Below are positions 9,107-21,891 of a stretch of DNA of 64,000 nucleotides, piece by piece. The notes under the pieces are model-generated. The model did no database searches. It worked only from the letters and a program-made list of their open reading frames with translations, and was not told the DNA's origin. Origin of the DNA: Oopsacas minuta (lineage: Eukaryota; Porifera; Hexactinellida; Lyssacinosida; Leucopsacidae); assembly GCA_024704765.1 (NCBI GenBank), contig JAKMXF010000321.1, positions 248,001-312,000 of the forward strand, read 5' to 3'. Within the stretch, counting starts at the first letter, position 1. Every line of letters begins with the position of its first letter. A program made the translations under genes and the position numbers.

Positions 9107-11816
9107 CTAGAACGAAATGAAACAGCTGTATGAGTCCAACTTACTTATTCCCAAATCCTCAGAGTCCAAAAGTTCATTTGCTGAGGCGCGTGACTTGAAG
9201 TTGAAATCAAAACAGCGCTGAAAAATATTTAATAATTTTTGTAAAGCATCACAATTGAACTCATACTCCTCATGAAAATCATTTGCCAATTCTTCTAACT
9301 TCGCTAGTGTCGGTCTGGTATGGTTAAAAATTACATCTTTTTTTTCTTTACCAACCTGTTAGTATATTATAGTAAACAATTTGGACCACAATCATAGTTT
9401 CAGTTCCAATTTACCGTCAAGTATATCTTATGTATTTCAATTCCCTTCCAAGGAACGTTGCTTGTAATCAGTTCGTATAACACACATCCAGCAGCCCAAA
9501 TATCTGATTTTGTAGATATTAACTCTGAACGAATAACCTATCGAATTGCAGGGTTCATAAAAAATAAACGCATAACTTTAGTTTCCATGGTTACCACGTG
9601 TGATATTGTATAAACTTACTTCAGGCGCCATAAAATTAGGTGTTCCATGAAATCCTTCATAAACAGCTTCAAATTCGTCAGGAATCTGTTTGGCCAATCC
9701 AAAGTCGGCGATTTTCAAGGAATCGCCATTCTTCACAAGAATATTGTCAGCTAATTGAAAATATAAATATACGAATCTCAAATCACAGGCTGTGCTGACT
9801 TAAAGTTTACCAAATTAATATTAGTGGATTATTGAAACTACATTATTATACTAATTTTAGTAAAGAAAAATAAATTATTTTACTAATCTTGTTAGACATG
9901 TAAAAATGTAAAAATGGAATTCTACGTCCCTGTTTACTCCTATTTAACAAGTGGAAGCTAATCTCTAGGATAATTTTGAAATGTTAACTAAAAGGTGTCA
10001 AAATATGATTAATCATATGATAAATCAGTGTATATATATTTAATATAATGTATTGACCAATAGAATTACAGTCTACATCAATACAAATACATTACAATGC
10101 TAATTACATTACTAACACTCCACCAGAACTAATTTTATGCATTAATGGCTAATTGTAAGACCCTACAATCTGATTGGGCTAAAATACAGAAGTGTCAAAA
10201 GGTGTGAAAATATACACATTAGAAATTTTCCAAATGTCAGGTGTACAACTAGATGTCACTACGAGTATATATGCCAATTTGGTGTCTTAATCTCTAAAGG
10301 TGTGAACAGCAGAGCGTAATGTAAAATACTATATTTTTTATTGAGAAACTGGTAAGAGCTACAATTAAGAAATTGGCTTATCAGTGCAAATGAAAACAAA
10401 TGTGTCGATCAATTAAATTTAAGGCCTACCCAATATGTGTGTAAGTTACAAAATAGTTTGTATTTATTCTTAACACCTTTTGAGAGTGTAAACTAATTGG
10501 TCTATACTAACACTACAATATACGTTACCTTTAATGTCAAGATGTATAATTCTCCTCGTGTGTATGTAAGCCAGGCCCTCCAATATTTGCCGAAAGTACC
10601 AAACTATGTATCCTAAGTTCAGGGACCCTTCAGCGTTTCTTAACATGTCAGCCAAACTTCCATCTATAAAGTATAGAGAAGGTGTTAGAAAATTGGTACA
10701 GGTTGTTCTCGGGTGGAAAGGGTTGGGAGCAGCTGCCTAAAGGGTAACAAGGGACCAATATTGGTCAACTCACCTTCCATCAAATCCATGTAAATATACA
10801 CAAAATCGTTTTGTTGAATGGCGCCTAAAATTAGAACCACAGCACAGCAGATTTCTCCTGAATCGTCTGAAGTTCTCCATGGAATATCTTTAGAAAGTTT
10901 TCTATGAATATCTAACTCAGTTTTTTCGTATTTGTTAAGACTAATTAATTTCTTTGCAAAGCTTTTGGAAGTGGTATTGTCTACGCAGTACCGGACAACT
11001 CCGAATGCTCCCTCCCCTAGCTTATGAGGCGATATGTAATCTCTTCCACATCTATATTCTGAATCTATTATGTTTGGCTTGCAAATTGTCTAAATATAGA
11101 ATGATATAATACAACCATTCACAGTTTTATCCTGAGTAATACCAATTGAATAACCATTATAGAGACTATATTTTGTATAAATATGTGTGTTCGTCTTATC
11201 CGAATTCGTATTAACTATGAAAACCACATTGCTTGTATGATTACATTATGTAACTTACATCAACAAGATCCATTAAAACAAATTGTTTGTGGTCTTGCGT
11301 GTTAAAAGATGCTTGTTTATTTATTGACAAGTCAAGATATCTTTGTTTATCTGTTAGTGAGAAAGATCTTTGTTGGCGTGTCATAGATTGTAACTTTTGC
11401 TCGTTTGTCAATGATTCGAAGGATTTTTGTTTATTTGAAATTGAACTAGATTTGTGTAATTCATTTTTATAAGAAATGCTAGTCAGAGTACGAACACTCG
11501 GTGTTTCGTTGACTTGCTCATCATAGGAAGTATTGATTAGTGTTCGGACAGATGTTTGTATCAAATCTTCTTTCAAAATTTTCGACACTGTTTTATTATG
11601 ATATTTTCGTAGAGCGTTAAAAATAGCTTCTCTCTCCTCACTGTTAAATACATGAGGGTCAAGTCCATTCATTATGTCCTCGATGGTGTTTGTAAGTCGG
11701 GCGGGGAGGCTTGTACGGAGAGGATCGGTGGTCTGGGGTGTTGGAGCGGCAGGGAGGCTCTCTCCCATAGGTGTTAGTGGCTTAATTGTGTTTCCGAAGG
11801 AATTGTGTGCCGCCAT
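9107..11816 (-). CDS. MAP3K-like (STE/NIK-like) protein kinase
   Basis: Six exons on the minus strand: 11259-11816, 10774-11089, 10529-10663, 9620-9750, 9415-9537 and 9107-9355, with GT-AG borders and consistent phase, giving about 503 aa. Residues 1-200 are a polar, low-complexity leader. The kinase domain spans about 204-480: glycine loop GEGAFG near 211-216, FAKK lysine, catalytic loop HLDIKADN at 332-339 (catalytic D334; the usual HRD Arg is Leu), DFG at 352-354, and MAPE. Alignment by eye is closest to MAP3K-type kinases such as NIK or MEKK, so it probably phosphorylates a downstream kinase in a stress or immune cascade (inference). The last exon may stop at 9107 or splice at a GTAAGT inside it. 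The third intron contains repeat A copy 3 and repeat C copy 1. Confidence 0.8.
9783..10196. repeat. Dispersed repeat family A, copy 3 (in kinase intron)
   Basis: This is nearly identical to 6539-6956, inserted in the intron between the catalytic-loop exons of the MAP3K-like gene. It begins ACAGGCTGTGCTGACTT and ends CTGATTGGGCTAAAATACAG. The near-identity of copies 2 and 3 implies fairly recent spread. Confidence 0.85.
10198..10316. repeat. Dispersed repeat C, copy 1
   Basis: About 119 bp starting GGTGTGAAAATATACACAT and ending TGAACAGCAGAGCG. It is matched, with scattered substitutions, by 19667-19785. Both copies contain AACTAGATGTCACTACG-like and GTCTTAATCTCTAAAGGTGT blocks. It directly abuts repeat A copy 3 in the kinase intron. 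Confidence 0.8.
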
Positions 11817-12756
11817 CCTAGCTAACTAGCTGTAAATTTATAATTTTCAGTCATAATTCGTAATAAGAAATTCCTTTCAGTTGCTATGGTAATACAATTA
11901 GATTCAATGACAGCCATTCAAGGCGATATTAATATCATTATATTTATAAGGAATTAAATTGCTTACCCGCCTAAAGTGGTTTAATAAAATTCTCCAGAAA
12001 ATTCGCCCGCCTAACATGAATATTATCAAATTTAAGCGCCAGAATCTAATACAACATTAATTAAGAACCTTCTGTAAAAATTTTGCTATTAATAGGTAAA
12101 AGTGTTTCTAAAATTAGATCTTAAAGAAATGAATACAATGGGAAGAATATTATCCAGCAACTTAAGTAAGCATATTACATACAAAACGCATAGCATAGCT
12201 TATATGAAAGTGTCTTATGGTTTATGGTGCAATAATACATTTGCGTGCCTAATATTTGTGAGCGGCTAATTCCCGAATTAATTAGAAACTCGTTTCAGCT
12301 CCCACAACATGATGTCCATCTAAGCACGCGGGCAGGCAGCATTTCATATCTCATTATTTTTGTGACGTTATCATAATACAAAGTGGGCAATTCATGGAAA
12401 ATTTCAATGATTCTACTTGTAAATATGTTAATTAAGCGTGTGTAAAGGAGATCTGTGAAGATATAATCACTAATATTCACCCGTTAGTTAGTAAATATAT
12501 TGTGTAGTTGAATTCACTGATAAAATAGTGAAATAATTACAATATTCATACGGCAGGTAAACTTGATGCGGGTGGTGGAGCTGGAACAAGTTTCCAACTA
12601 ACAGTGGCCTAAAGGCGACTTCATAAAAAACATAAGAAATCGAAATAAACAAAAACAAATTTAGAATAATCATTATTAGTTGTCTAATACCAAAGAGTTA
12701 TGTATAATGCACACTAATAGTTGAATACGAAATATACAAAGTTTGCCTAACAACCA
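11817..12756. other. Gap between kinase and PI4KA genes
   Basis: This region is upstream of the kinase start and downstream of the PI4KA stop on the minus strand. Short frames at 12295-12480 and 12488-12673 show no conserved features. It may hold the kinase promoter and the PI4KA 3' UTR. No repeat family was recognised. Confidence 0.4.
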
Positions 12757-15700
12757 TTATGAAGCGATGTTATTCTGTAATTTTTGCAACATATCGTAGC
12801 CTTTTGTCCGCAAATTCAATAAAGAATCATCGATAACTTTATTTATTATTTGTGTCGCGTGTTTTTCGCTTGCTCCGGGGGAAAATCTGGTCCGCAAGGG
12901 TTCGATCGTGTTCCCACGGAAACAGGGCAGTTTCGTGTCTAACATGAGGTTAACCATCCGGACAACCTCATCACAAAACGGACGTAAAGCTAGATAACCT
13001 CTGACACACAATTCTCTAAACCACGTGTAGGGAGCTGCGTTTACATCCCCGCCCATAATTAAGAGCATTTCCTCTGTCAGTTTAACGTGAGGCTCAAATC
13101 CAAGATTACCCCCTGGTGATGATTCGAACATGAATCCGAAATCTATGTGGATAATATATCCCTCATTTGTTATTAGAATATTTCCATTGTGTCTATCTTT
13201 GATTTGTATCAGAAATGAAAATATAGAATATGCTGCTAAACTTTTGATGAAATTTAATCTTGCAACTTTGAAATTTTCAGAAAGAACATCGCCGAAAGTT
13301 GCAATGAAATAATCGAATAGATTAGTGTCCGTTTTCCGTCCGAGTTGATCGCGTGAGATGGCATTTGGGACACATTCAATAATGCCACATCCTGGCTCAG
13401 TGCAGACAACTTTATAAGGTTTGAAGAACAGCTCAAGTCCAGCTTTTTCAAGTACATTTTTGAAAAGGGACATGATTTGGAGGGCTAACATGTCTTGTCG
13501 AATATCATCACCTACTTTGAAAATACAGGATTGCCAATAAATCGAATCAGAGTCCTGTTTTATCTGCTGTAGGAGAGAATTTGATTGGTTCATACTCTCT
13601 AGATCTTCTAAGTTAAACTTTTTAACTTTGAATTGGGCGCGAAATGGCGCCTTTTCTGCGGACTGCATTGGTTTGGCGGATTCATGGTCGATTCCTACAA
13701 CCGCGCATTCTGGGTTGGACGGTAAATAAACCCCAACTTCCGGTTGAATTAGCGAAAACCTTTCCAAACAAGCTTGGTCGCGAGCAGGGCCAATTGGAAT
13801 GTCACGAATTTGCCCAGAAATGCCAGTTACTTTCTTGAAAAATTCGAATTCTCGTTGATAGAATTCCAAAGACATTCCGGAAAGGTTGCTAAGAATAACT
13901 GTTATAAGTTTTTCTAAAGTGTCATGGAGTTGCTCATCCGGAATTTCGGAGTGTTCATCAGTAAACATATTTGTTTTCATATTCCATACGATTTGATGCG
14001 TAAACAGTTGAGATTTTCTAGCTGCGCCAATTATTGAATGCCACACGAATCCGAGTTCGTCGCTCCTTAGTGATTGAACTATTTGAGGGATGTAGAAAAT
14101 TAAATGCTCCAAATCGGATGTGAGGAGAACTGAATACGACAGTTGGGCTGTTAAAACGTGGCGAGGGTATTGAGGTGTGAAAAGTGTCAGTGCGAATATG
14201 AGGCTTGGTTTCTGCCAGAATAAAATGTAGCTTAAATCATTGCGGTCTGATTCAATTTTAGTTTTTGTTAAAAATAATTCCAAAGCTGACCCACTTTCAA
14301 TTACTAAAGTTGGTTGTTTCGAAATAAAATTAACCAATTCGGAGTGAGGATTTGAGCCAAATGGCACACGTAATCTTTTCAATGTTTGTAGTGCTAAATA
14401 AGGTGACAACTGCCACAAATATTGGACATATGACACCCAGATTTTCTTGTGGAAAGGAGGCGGAGAGAACGAGACAAATTCCTCGTCATGTTTATTGTCT
14501 TCTTTGTATAAATGTAAAGGATCGAGCCATGAGTTTAATTTCAATAATTCCGAATGCAAAATGAGAATTAATATATGTTTTTCTAGCAAAAGAAATTCGC
14601 TATATTTCTCGTTATTTGTTTCATAAACTGACTCTTCACTATAGGAGAGAGGCGGAGAGAATTTCTGAGAAGACCGATTCGACTTTCCTGATTTGGCAGA
14701 GAGAAATGACCTTCGCGACCAATTTGTGGATTTGCTATTTTTCACGATTTTGGTTGTAGAATCTACATATATGTTGCTGAAGGAATGTGAACGCTGTGTG
14801 GGAAAATCGATCGGGAGATCTGGAGAGACACAAGTGGAGCTCGATTCTCTGGTAATCAAAATTTCATCCATATCAAGAAAATCCTGCGTCGAAAAGCTGC
14901 TACTGTCTGAAATCTGATTATTATCATTTTTAATACGTGACCAGAATGTTGTTAGCATTCCAATATCGTTGCGTAGCAACTCGAGAGAATGTGTAGGCCA
15001 TTCAGATTCAAAACTGAAAAAGTGCAGTGCAGTTATGAAAATACGTTTCCTCAACAAAAAGGTGTCAAAGTTTTCTGGAATTGATTTACTGTCCAAAATA
15101 TCGAGACATATGTTTAGGATCCTGAATGTGACACCAACGGTAGAAGGAAGTGGAATTATTGGTTGATAATTCACACCTTTAATACCTAAAAATAGCCCCA
15201 AAATACTGCTCATTATATTCAGTAGAATTTCAGTTTCGAAACTATTTTTATTTTTTAAGATTTGATAGCGATTATGTATGAAAATTATAATTTCTCTGTG
15301 TGCTAACACCTCTTCATAAACTAATGGCCCCTTGACGAATGTAACTCTGTCATTTTTGAATTCATATTCGGCAAAAATTCCTTGGTTACGGTCTTTTGTT
15401 GCTAGGATAAGTTGACAAGAATGTTTGAAAATTTCACTTTCAAATCCAGGTGACACACCAATCAACCAATCAAAATTGTTCAAGACAGAACTGACAGTTT
15501 TGAGATTAAAGTTTTGTACTAAATTTAGAAACATTTTCTCTAAAATTCCTTTAGTCAAATCCTTGGTGATTGCCAGATAACAAACAGCTGATTCTGAAGA
15601 AATAATCAAATCTGATTGGTCAAGGGATCTCAGCAGATTTGGTAGAAATTCCCTCGATTTCATTTCGCTGTTAACTTTTCCAAAAGTTTTAAACTTTTGG

Positions 15701-18700
15701 GAGTTCTCGAATGGATAATTAAGCCCCAAAACACTGTCACAAGGCGCTAAAACTGGATCTAATACGGTTTCCATGTAATCTGATTGGCTGAAGATATTTA
15801 TAGCAATCGACATGCCCGGGAACTTTATCTCAGAGGTGTCATAGTTTATAAAGAAACCCTGTAACACAGCTAAAGTGTCTCGATAAGAATACTCAAAAGA
15901 TGATTTAAAAAATCGCCTCATTTCTCCTTCAAAATACCGGAAAATATTCCGTTTCTTATCAAAAGTATCCGGCAAATTCAGCACGAAATCTGTATTAGGA
16001 ATTTTGATTGGTTCTTGGTGGGATATTGGCTTGCCTCTGGCTGTGCGTAGCGAATAATAAAGCAATGAATGGATACTAAAAATAGTGAAGATGAGTTCTA
16101 AATTTAGTAACAAATACTCGAATTGATTGAGTAGTGAATACAGTGTGCTGCAGGCGATATCCCGCACTGAATGGTCTAATGTACACAGACGTGGTATAAG
16201 CATAATAGCGTATAATTCCAGTTCCATATTATGTGCTAAAGTGGGTGGAACTTGTGCTGCCTTTATGGCTACACCCTTCCCTAGGATCTGATTGGCCATG
16301 ATACATAACACCTTATGGAATTCGTTTGAAATATGTTGGATAACTCTATTTTCACAATAGAATAGAATTGTTGGGAGTTTTGGCTTGGAATACTGCAATC
16401 GCATTATTTCGATATTGTAAAGTGCGATTAGGAATGTTAATTGGATCGAATCTAACCTTTGAATTCGAGATGAAATATCCGATGTATTCTCGAGTAATTG
16501 AACCAAATTGTGTCGCAATTGTGCCACAAGTGGTTTGGGCATGTGGCTCTTGTCTGACAACGAAGAGCTCTTCAGGAATGCAAAGAAATTCGAGCTATTC
16601 TTGTTTAGAAATATCGGAGTGCAAGAAGCGATAGTTTGTAAAGATTTCAAATGTATCGAGCTCGACACTAAATCTAGAACGACACTTGACAACCAGAAGT
16701 CCCTGAAAAGTGCCAAAACTCTCAAATCATTAGTGTCACCTATACAGCCACTTACAGCGACACATTGTGACACAATTCCAAGCCAACCGTAGATGATTTC
16801 AAGTTCTTTACCTCGTGCATTCCTTTCTACCTCTAAACACTCTGCTAAACTAGAAACTAATTTCTCAAAGGATTTTAAAGCAAAATTAGAACAAACCTGA
16901 ATATTTTCAAACTTCATTAAATTTGAAATTCCATTCTTAGCTAAATCTCTAAAACACTCATTTTTCGTATTTCCTATTACATCCAATAGGAAGTCACCAG
17001 TCCGGAGAATAAGACCAACTGATGGGTCATAATCTGACACCTTCGAGGTTTCATATAGAACAAATCCTCCGTGAATATTTGAGTATGAAATGTGACCTTT
17101 CAAAGCTTGTAAAATCGAAACTAAATTTAGTTTGGCAGACAATCGGATTAGAAGATTTACAATCAGCTGATATTGTAATATATTGGTTTCATCTTCTAAT
17201 CTAAGAAATATAATCAAGGATTAATCATATTTTTACACCTTTAATGAGCCCGTTAATGGGGATATATTATAATCTAGAAATGGACAGGGAGGAAATAACT
17301 ACTTTTGGACTCGTATCTGTCAATAAACGTTCCAAAAGGGTTCAAAAATGGACATAATATACAAATGGTCCCTTCATGAGACAAATAGAGTATTAAATAT
17401 CTCACCTGATTGATATGAGTCTACTTGCAAGTTGTCCAATGAATGCCTCAAATATCTGTCCTCCCTGACAGGCAACACATAATCCAGTTAGAACTTTAAA
17501 ATATTCTTCAAAAGACAAAATATGTTGAGAATTAAAGTCCTTTCTGATTAGAGATTCAGTTGGTATTTGGTCCAATTCCGGGAGCTTGAGAGAGGACCAA
17601 TTGTTCTTCAGGGGGCTACACACTCGTGACATGAAGCTGGACTCTAGTTGTCCCATAATGACATCGAATATTGACACCCTAAGGACATATGGTAAAATTT
17701 GACACCTGAATTAATACACAACCATTTCATATATTACGAAATTTACGCTAATTATATTGAGAGAAATACATCTGTTTACCAGCCAATCAGATTGAGTATT
17801 TTCTAGTGATCACATTCAATATAACAAACAGCTGGTACATATGCTGAATTGTTTGGCACATTTTGTTTGTATGAAAATGTTGTTTTATATTCTAGCGATA
17901 TTTGTAAACAATAAACAACAAACCTGCATGTAGGCATTTTGTTTACTAATTCAGTGAGAACGAGCATGGTTTCAATTCTGATTCCAAATTGAAAATTGTC
18001 TAACGAATGTTTCAATTTTATCTCAAAAGTGTCGATTAATATATCGCATAATTCATCCCAGTTGACACCTGTCTGCAACAGGGTGACTGACAATCTCATG
18101 AGTGCTGAAAAGCGCGAATGGAAGGAGTTATAATACTTCAGCTCTTGTCCTGGTTTGATTTCTCTATAGGAACTAATTAACTGAGTTAGTTCAGATAGAA
18201 CACAAGATTTGAGTTTCTGAGTTGATTCATTTTGTGGTGGATTTGAGAGAAGGTGTGAAAGTGACCGATATATGACAGGTTGTAGGTTGTAGGTTGAAAA
18301 GTCGATTTGGAAACCATTTGGAACTACCTAAAGATTAGTACCAGATTAAAATGAATCTTAAAATACTTAAATACCAACGAGGTAACCATGGAAACTAGGA
18401 CATAACACTTCACAGGGGATTTGGTGAATAATATTCATGGTATGTAGTATGTAATAATATATTATAGGAAGTGAATAGCTTGATAGTTCCAATTTACAAT
18501 CAAATAAAGTATAATTAGTTATTGATTGTTAATACTTTCAATATGATGAATGTTTTTGACGCTCAACAAAAATTTGATTGGTTCCAATTTGAACTAAAAT
18601 ATGTCCAATTGCTAACTTATATAATCACTTTCAATATGTGCAAAATTCATCACCTATTGTTTCACGATTTCTGGCACACTAGCCCAAAAGTTGGGACATC

Positions 18701-19621
18701 AAACTTGTTTTGAGAAAATCAAAATTCATAGCAATGGAATGTATGTCGTAAAGATGAAAACTGATAATATAAATTGTGTAATTATTAAACTTCAAAGGAC
18801 ACAATTAGAATACTTCTCATATGACCATCACCAATATATGATTATAGACATATATATATGTATGTATTTAGTTCCAATTGCAACTAACTCACGTTTTCAC
18901 GACAATATTCAACTATGGCAAGACTTTTATCAACCAAATGTTGCATATCTTCTTTGCCAACAGAAGTGCTCCATCGAAATGGCGCGCCATCTAGTGTTAG
19001 TTCCATATTCGAAATTTCAATTCCAGAATTTTCAATCTCAGTTCTAATTTGTTCTTTTTTGACTGAAATACCTTCGTATATTCCAATCAACATAGCAATG
19101 GTTGCCATGGTAACATCTTGATCTCTATTAGAAACCAACTTTTCGTAAAGTTGGGAAATTATTTTTGAAAATATTTCAAGAATTTCGCCGGAGCTTAGAG
19201 ATAAGTTTTTGCATTCCTCGGCTATCCACCGTATCCTAGCAACTGATTGCTTGAAGAAATAGGCAATAGAAGAGTGTTCTGAATTAGAAAATTGAGAGAT
19301 TGGCGCATTTTGTAAAATAGAAATAAGAGAATGAAATAATTCATCAGAAAATTTGGAATTCGTTTGAGTTAGAAATAAAGAAATACTTTCGAAGGAAAGT
19401 AGAACTTGATCTGTTACAAGAAAAGGTGTGAAATTGGGTGCTTGAATTGCTTGGAAATTTGTGGGTGTTATGGGAGAGTTGACAAGTGACAGTTGTGGCA
19501 GTTGTGGCAGAAAGTGGCACAAAATCTGTACTTGTTTCCAAGAGGGATCTGTTGTCCTTGAGAGAGAAATAGCCAAATCATAAAAAGTAGATTTGAGTAG
19601 TTTTCCATTCAAAAAATCCAT
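12757..19621 (-). CDS. PI4KA: Phosphatidylinositol 4-kinase alpha (type III)
   Basis: Makes PI4P at the plasma membrane from phosphatidylinositol, in the TTC7/FAM126/EFR3-type complex known from other animals. Four exons: 18893-19621, 17924-18327, 17406-17678 and one 4.4-kb exon 12757-17200, all with GT-AG borders and intact phase, total about 1,949 aa (human about 2,100). The N-terminal 1,600 residues are helical solenoid-like. The PIK/PI4K kinase domain is C-terminal: GDDIRQD near 1699-1705, catalytic loop KDRHNGN at 1803-1809, and HIDFG with the DFG Asp at 1822. The C-terminus has the typical PI4KA ending after RTRFSPGA. All key catalytic motifs are present. The first exon begins with MDFLNGKLLKSTFYDLA, which fits the family N-terminus; a further upstream exon cannot be excluded. 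Confidence 0.97.
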
Positions 19622-19666
19622 TCAGAATTCTAATACGAAACAAATTGCTAATAGAAATTGGTTTGG

Positions 19667-19785
19667 AAAGGTGTGAAAATATACACATAAAAATAATTTA
19701 AATGTCAGGTGCACAACCAGATGTCACTACGGGTACACATGCCAAATTTGGCGTCTTAATCTCTAAAGGTGTCAACAGCAGAGCG
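19667..19785. repeat. Dispersed repeat C, copy 2
   Basis: Second copy of the 119-bp element at 10198-10316, sitting between the LRRC23 stop and the PI4KA start. It has the same start (AAAGGTGTGAAAATATACAC) and end (CAACAGCAGAGCG), with a handful of substitutions. Confidence 0.8.
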
Positions 19786-19876
19786 AAAATAATATATCAC
19801 CCTATGATTTAATAAATGTGAGTATAGTGAGTATGTTGTAAATTAGTAATAATTATTATACTAATTTTGGAATAGG

Positions 19877-21338
19877 TTAATCCTCTGGAGGTTGTTCTTG
19901 TTCCAGTTTGGATTCAGATAGCTCCTGGGCTTCTAATCGCTCATCATTAGTGAATTTCTCTTTATCAAGTTTATCTAGCAATCTAAGAAATATCAAAGTT
20001 TCGATTCTATAATTCTCAGTTTCAGTGACCGGGGTGTCAAGGAATGAGAGAGATTTTAGAGAACTCGATAACACCTAAAAATCAAATAAATAAATAAATA
20101 GATTATACAATCCACTCCTGTTATATCTACCACGAATATAGTCAAATACCCGCTTATATAGAAGTCTTAAAGTACAAATATGGTCACAAACAGTCCAAGT
20201 AATTATTGCGGTCCCGTGAGCTTAGATATAATGGGAGTTGATTATAGTTATATTAGTACTAAACAGACTATGGATATAAAAGTTAGTAGAAGTGTAATCT
20301 GTATACATATAAAGCTTCTACGACACCATACATTACATACCAATAGCCACGTTTATTGCAGGATATTACATTATTTCTGAGGTGTAAAGTGTCAAGTCAC
20401 GTGCCAAATCAGAATAGCTCCAGTTATTGGTGGGAAGACACTAAAATATCGACAAAATTCGCAATGTACCTGTTTCGTACCATAGGAACGTGTCCATGGT
20501 TTCATTTAGTTAATAAAAATAACTAATGTGTCAGTGAATTAGCTATGAGTGGAAAATTTTCCTGGAAAAAGTGTCTCACCTGGAGTTTAGAAATCTCATT
20601 CATAATCTCAACTTGTGTTTGCCTCATATTCAAAACACTCAAACGACACAATTTTTCAGAAAATCCATCCAAACTTTGAATTGGATTTTCCCTCAAATGT
20701 AACACCTCCAATGAACCCATCATTTCAATACCCTCAATAGCTGTAATCTGATTGGCTGCTAGATATAATTGTTCTAATTTTGGAAGTGATATATTTTCGG
20801 TTGTAGTCAGCTGATTTCCTCGAAGCTCAAGAATTCTGAGGCTGTCCAATTTGAAAGTGTCCAAACCGGAAACAGTTCCAATTTGGTTATAATTCAAGTT
20901 CAAGTGGCGCAAATGTGGATACACAAACTCACTGGTCGACACAATATTATTACGCGCCAAGTTTAATATTTGTAAATATGGACATTCGCCAAGATTTGCT
21001 TCAATTAACAAATTTCTTTCTGCGTCTAACCTCAACAAATTCGGTAAACTATTCAAACAAGAAATATCTGTAAGAGAATTTCCAGATATATCTACATACC
21101 TAACATATTTGTATTTAGCTAATAGGCTTATATCCGTTAGTTCCTTATCTATACATTGGAACCTAGTTAGTGCAAATTGTACTCCATGGTTGATTTTAGC
21201 TAACAGGCTTAAGGACTCTTTCATATGAGCGGGAGAGAGGAGATTCACAACTTTTGGGGGTTCTTCGTCCTCCTGAGGCTGGTCAGGGTCCCTCTCCTCT
21301 TCAGGGTCTATATCTGATTGCTGATTGTCATCATCCAT
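19877..21338 (-). CDS. LRRC23: Leucine-rich repeat protein, LRRC23 (radial spoke) orthologue
   Basis: Two exons, 20580-21338 and 19877-20074, give about 318 aa (human about 343). The N-terminus is very acidic (Asp/Glu/Pro-rich), followed by a conserved KESLSLLAKINHGVQFAL-type lead and about seven leucine-rich repeats such as YVDISGNSLTDISCLNSLP. Exon 2 supplies the cap region (SFLDTPVTETENYRIETLI) and an acidic Gln/Glu-rich tail. LRRC23 is known as a component of the third radial spoke of motile cilia, so this points to ciliated or flagellated cells. The intron carries a pogo-like MITE at 20107-20243. The PI4KA start lies about 255 bp downstream on the same strand. Confidence 0.9.
20107..20243. 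repeat. pogo/Tigger-like MITE in LRRC23 intron
   Basis: It begins ACAATCCACTCCTGTTATAT and ends ATATAATGGGAGTTGATTATA. Inner blocks GTACAAATATGGTCACAAAC and TTGCGGTCCCGTGAGCTT match the other copies. There is no ORF. The ends have drifted from the consensus CAGTCAACTCCC. Confidence 0.8.
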
Positions 21339-21520
21339 CTGACACTAAGTAGCAGCTATAGTTCCGAATTAATTGCACTAATAATATTTATGTGAATAGA
21401 CAAAGTCTTACGAGCCTAATTTCTTTGACTTTTAGGTAAAGCAGAACGTATCCTTGGTCCCACTTGTCAGTTATTCCAGGATAGACCATTACTGATAAAT
21501 AATAAATACAAAATATGAAT

Positions 21521-21757
21521 AATCTAAAATTAGCCACAAATTAATCGCTATTCAAACATTCAACCATTTGATAGAATGTCAAGTTGTTAGTAAATCGGAT
21601 TTAGTCCTTCTGTCTTCAGTAATTCAACAGCTGATTTACAATTCTCCTCATTTCTAGCTGTGAGAAGGACTAGTCCTACTCCTTTATTACCTCCTGTCAC
21701 AACTGCTACACCTTCCAAACCACTGTCCATATAGTATTACATAAGAATTAGAATACT
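21521..21757 (-). pseudogene. Broken copy of the neighbouring SDR gene
   Basis: On the minus strand this segment matches the 5' region and first coding part of the SDR at 23637-24476, then jumps to that gene's last codons and 3' flank. Relative to the parent it lacks about 39 bases after the GNKGVG glycine motif, has a premature stop where a Glu codon (GAA) reads TAA, and lacks most of the middle of the gene. The 5' similarity begins upstream of the ATG and the 3' similarity continues past the stop, so it arose as a genomic inverted duplication with internal deletions, not from an mRNA; the parent has no introns to test this further. Non-functional as an enzyme. Confidence 0.88.
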
Positions 21758-21846
21758 CGAGTACTCAAACACGAGTACAACATGTGATTGCTTACCATAC
21801 AGAAAATTATAATTACTGTAACACGAGACCTGTAACTGATTGGAAA

Positions 21847-21854
21847 TATATAAG
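21847..21854 (+). promoter_or_regulatory. TATA box of the orphan secreted gene
   Basis: TATATAAG lies 45 bases before the ATG at 21892. With usual TATA-to-start spacing the mRNA would begin near 21875, which argues against the upstream in-frame codons from 21784 being translated. Confidence 0.6.
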
Positions 21855-21891
21855 ATTATGTTTGAACGAATCTACAATTCATCTCAGAAAT

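Noticed and set aside
9107-9147. Extra exon beyond the kinase's last exon via an internal GTAAGT
   Set aside because: The kinase domain is complete before it, and no convincing downstream exon was found, so the simple stop at 9107 was kept, with doubt.
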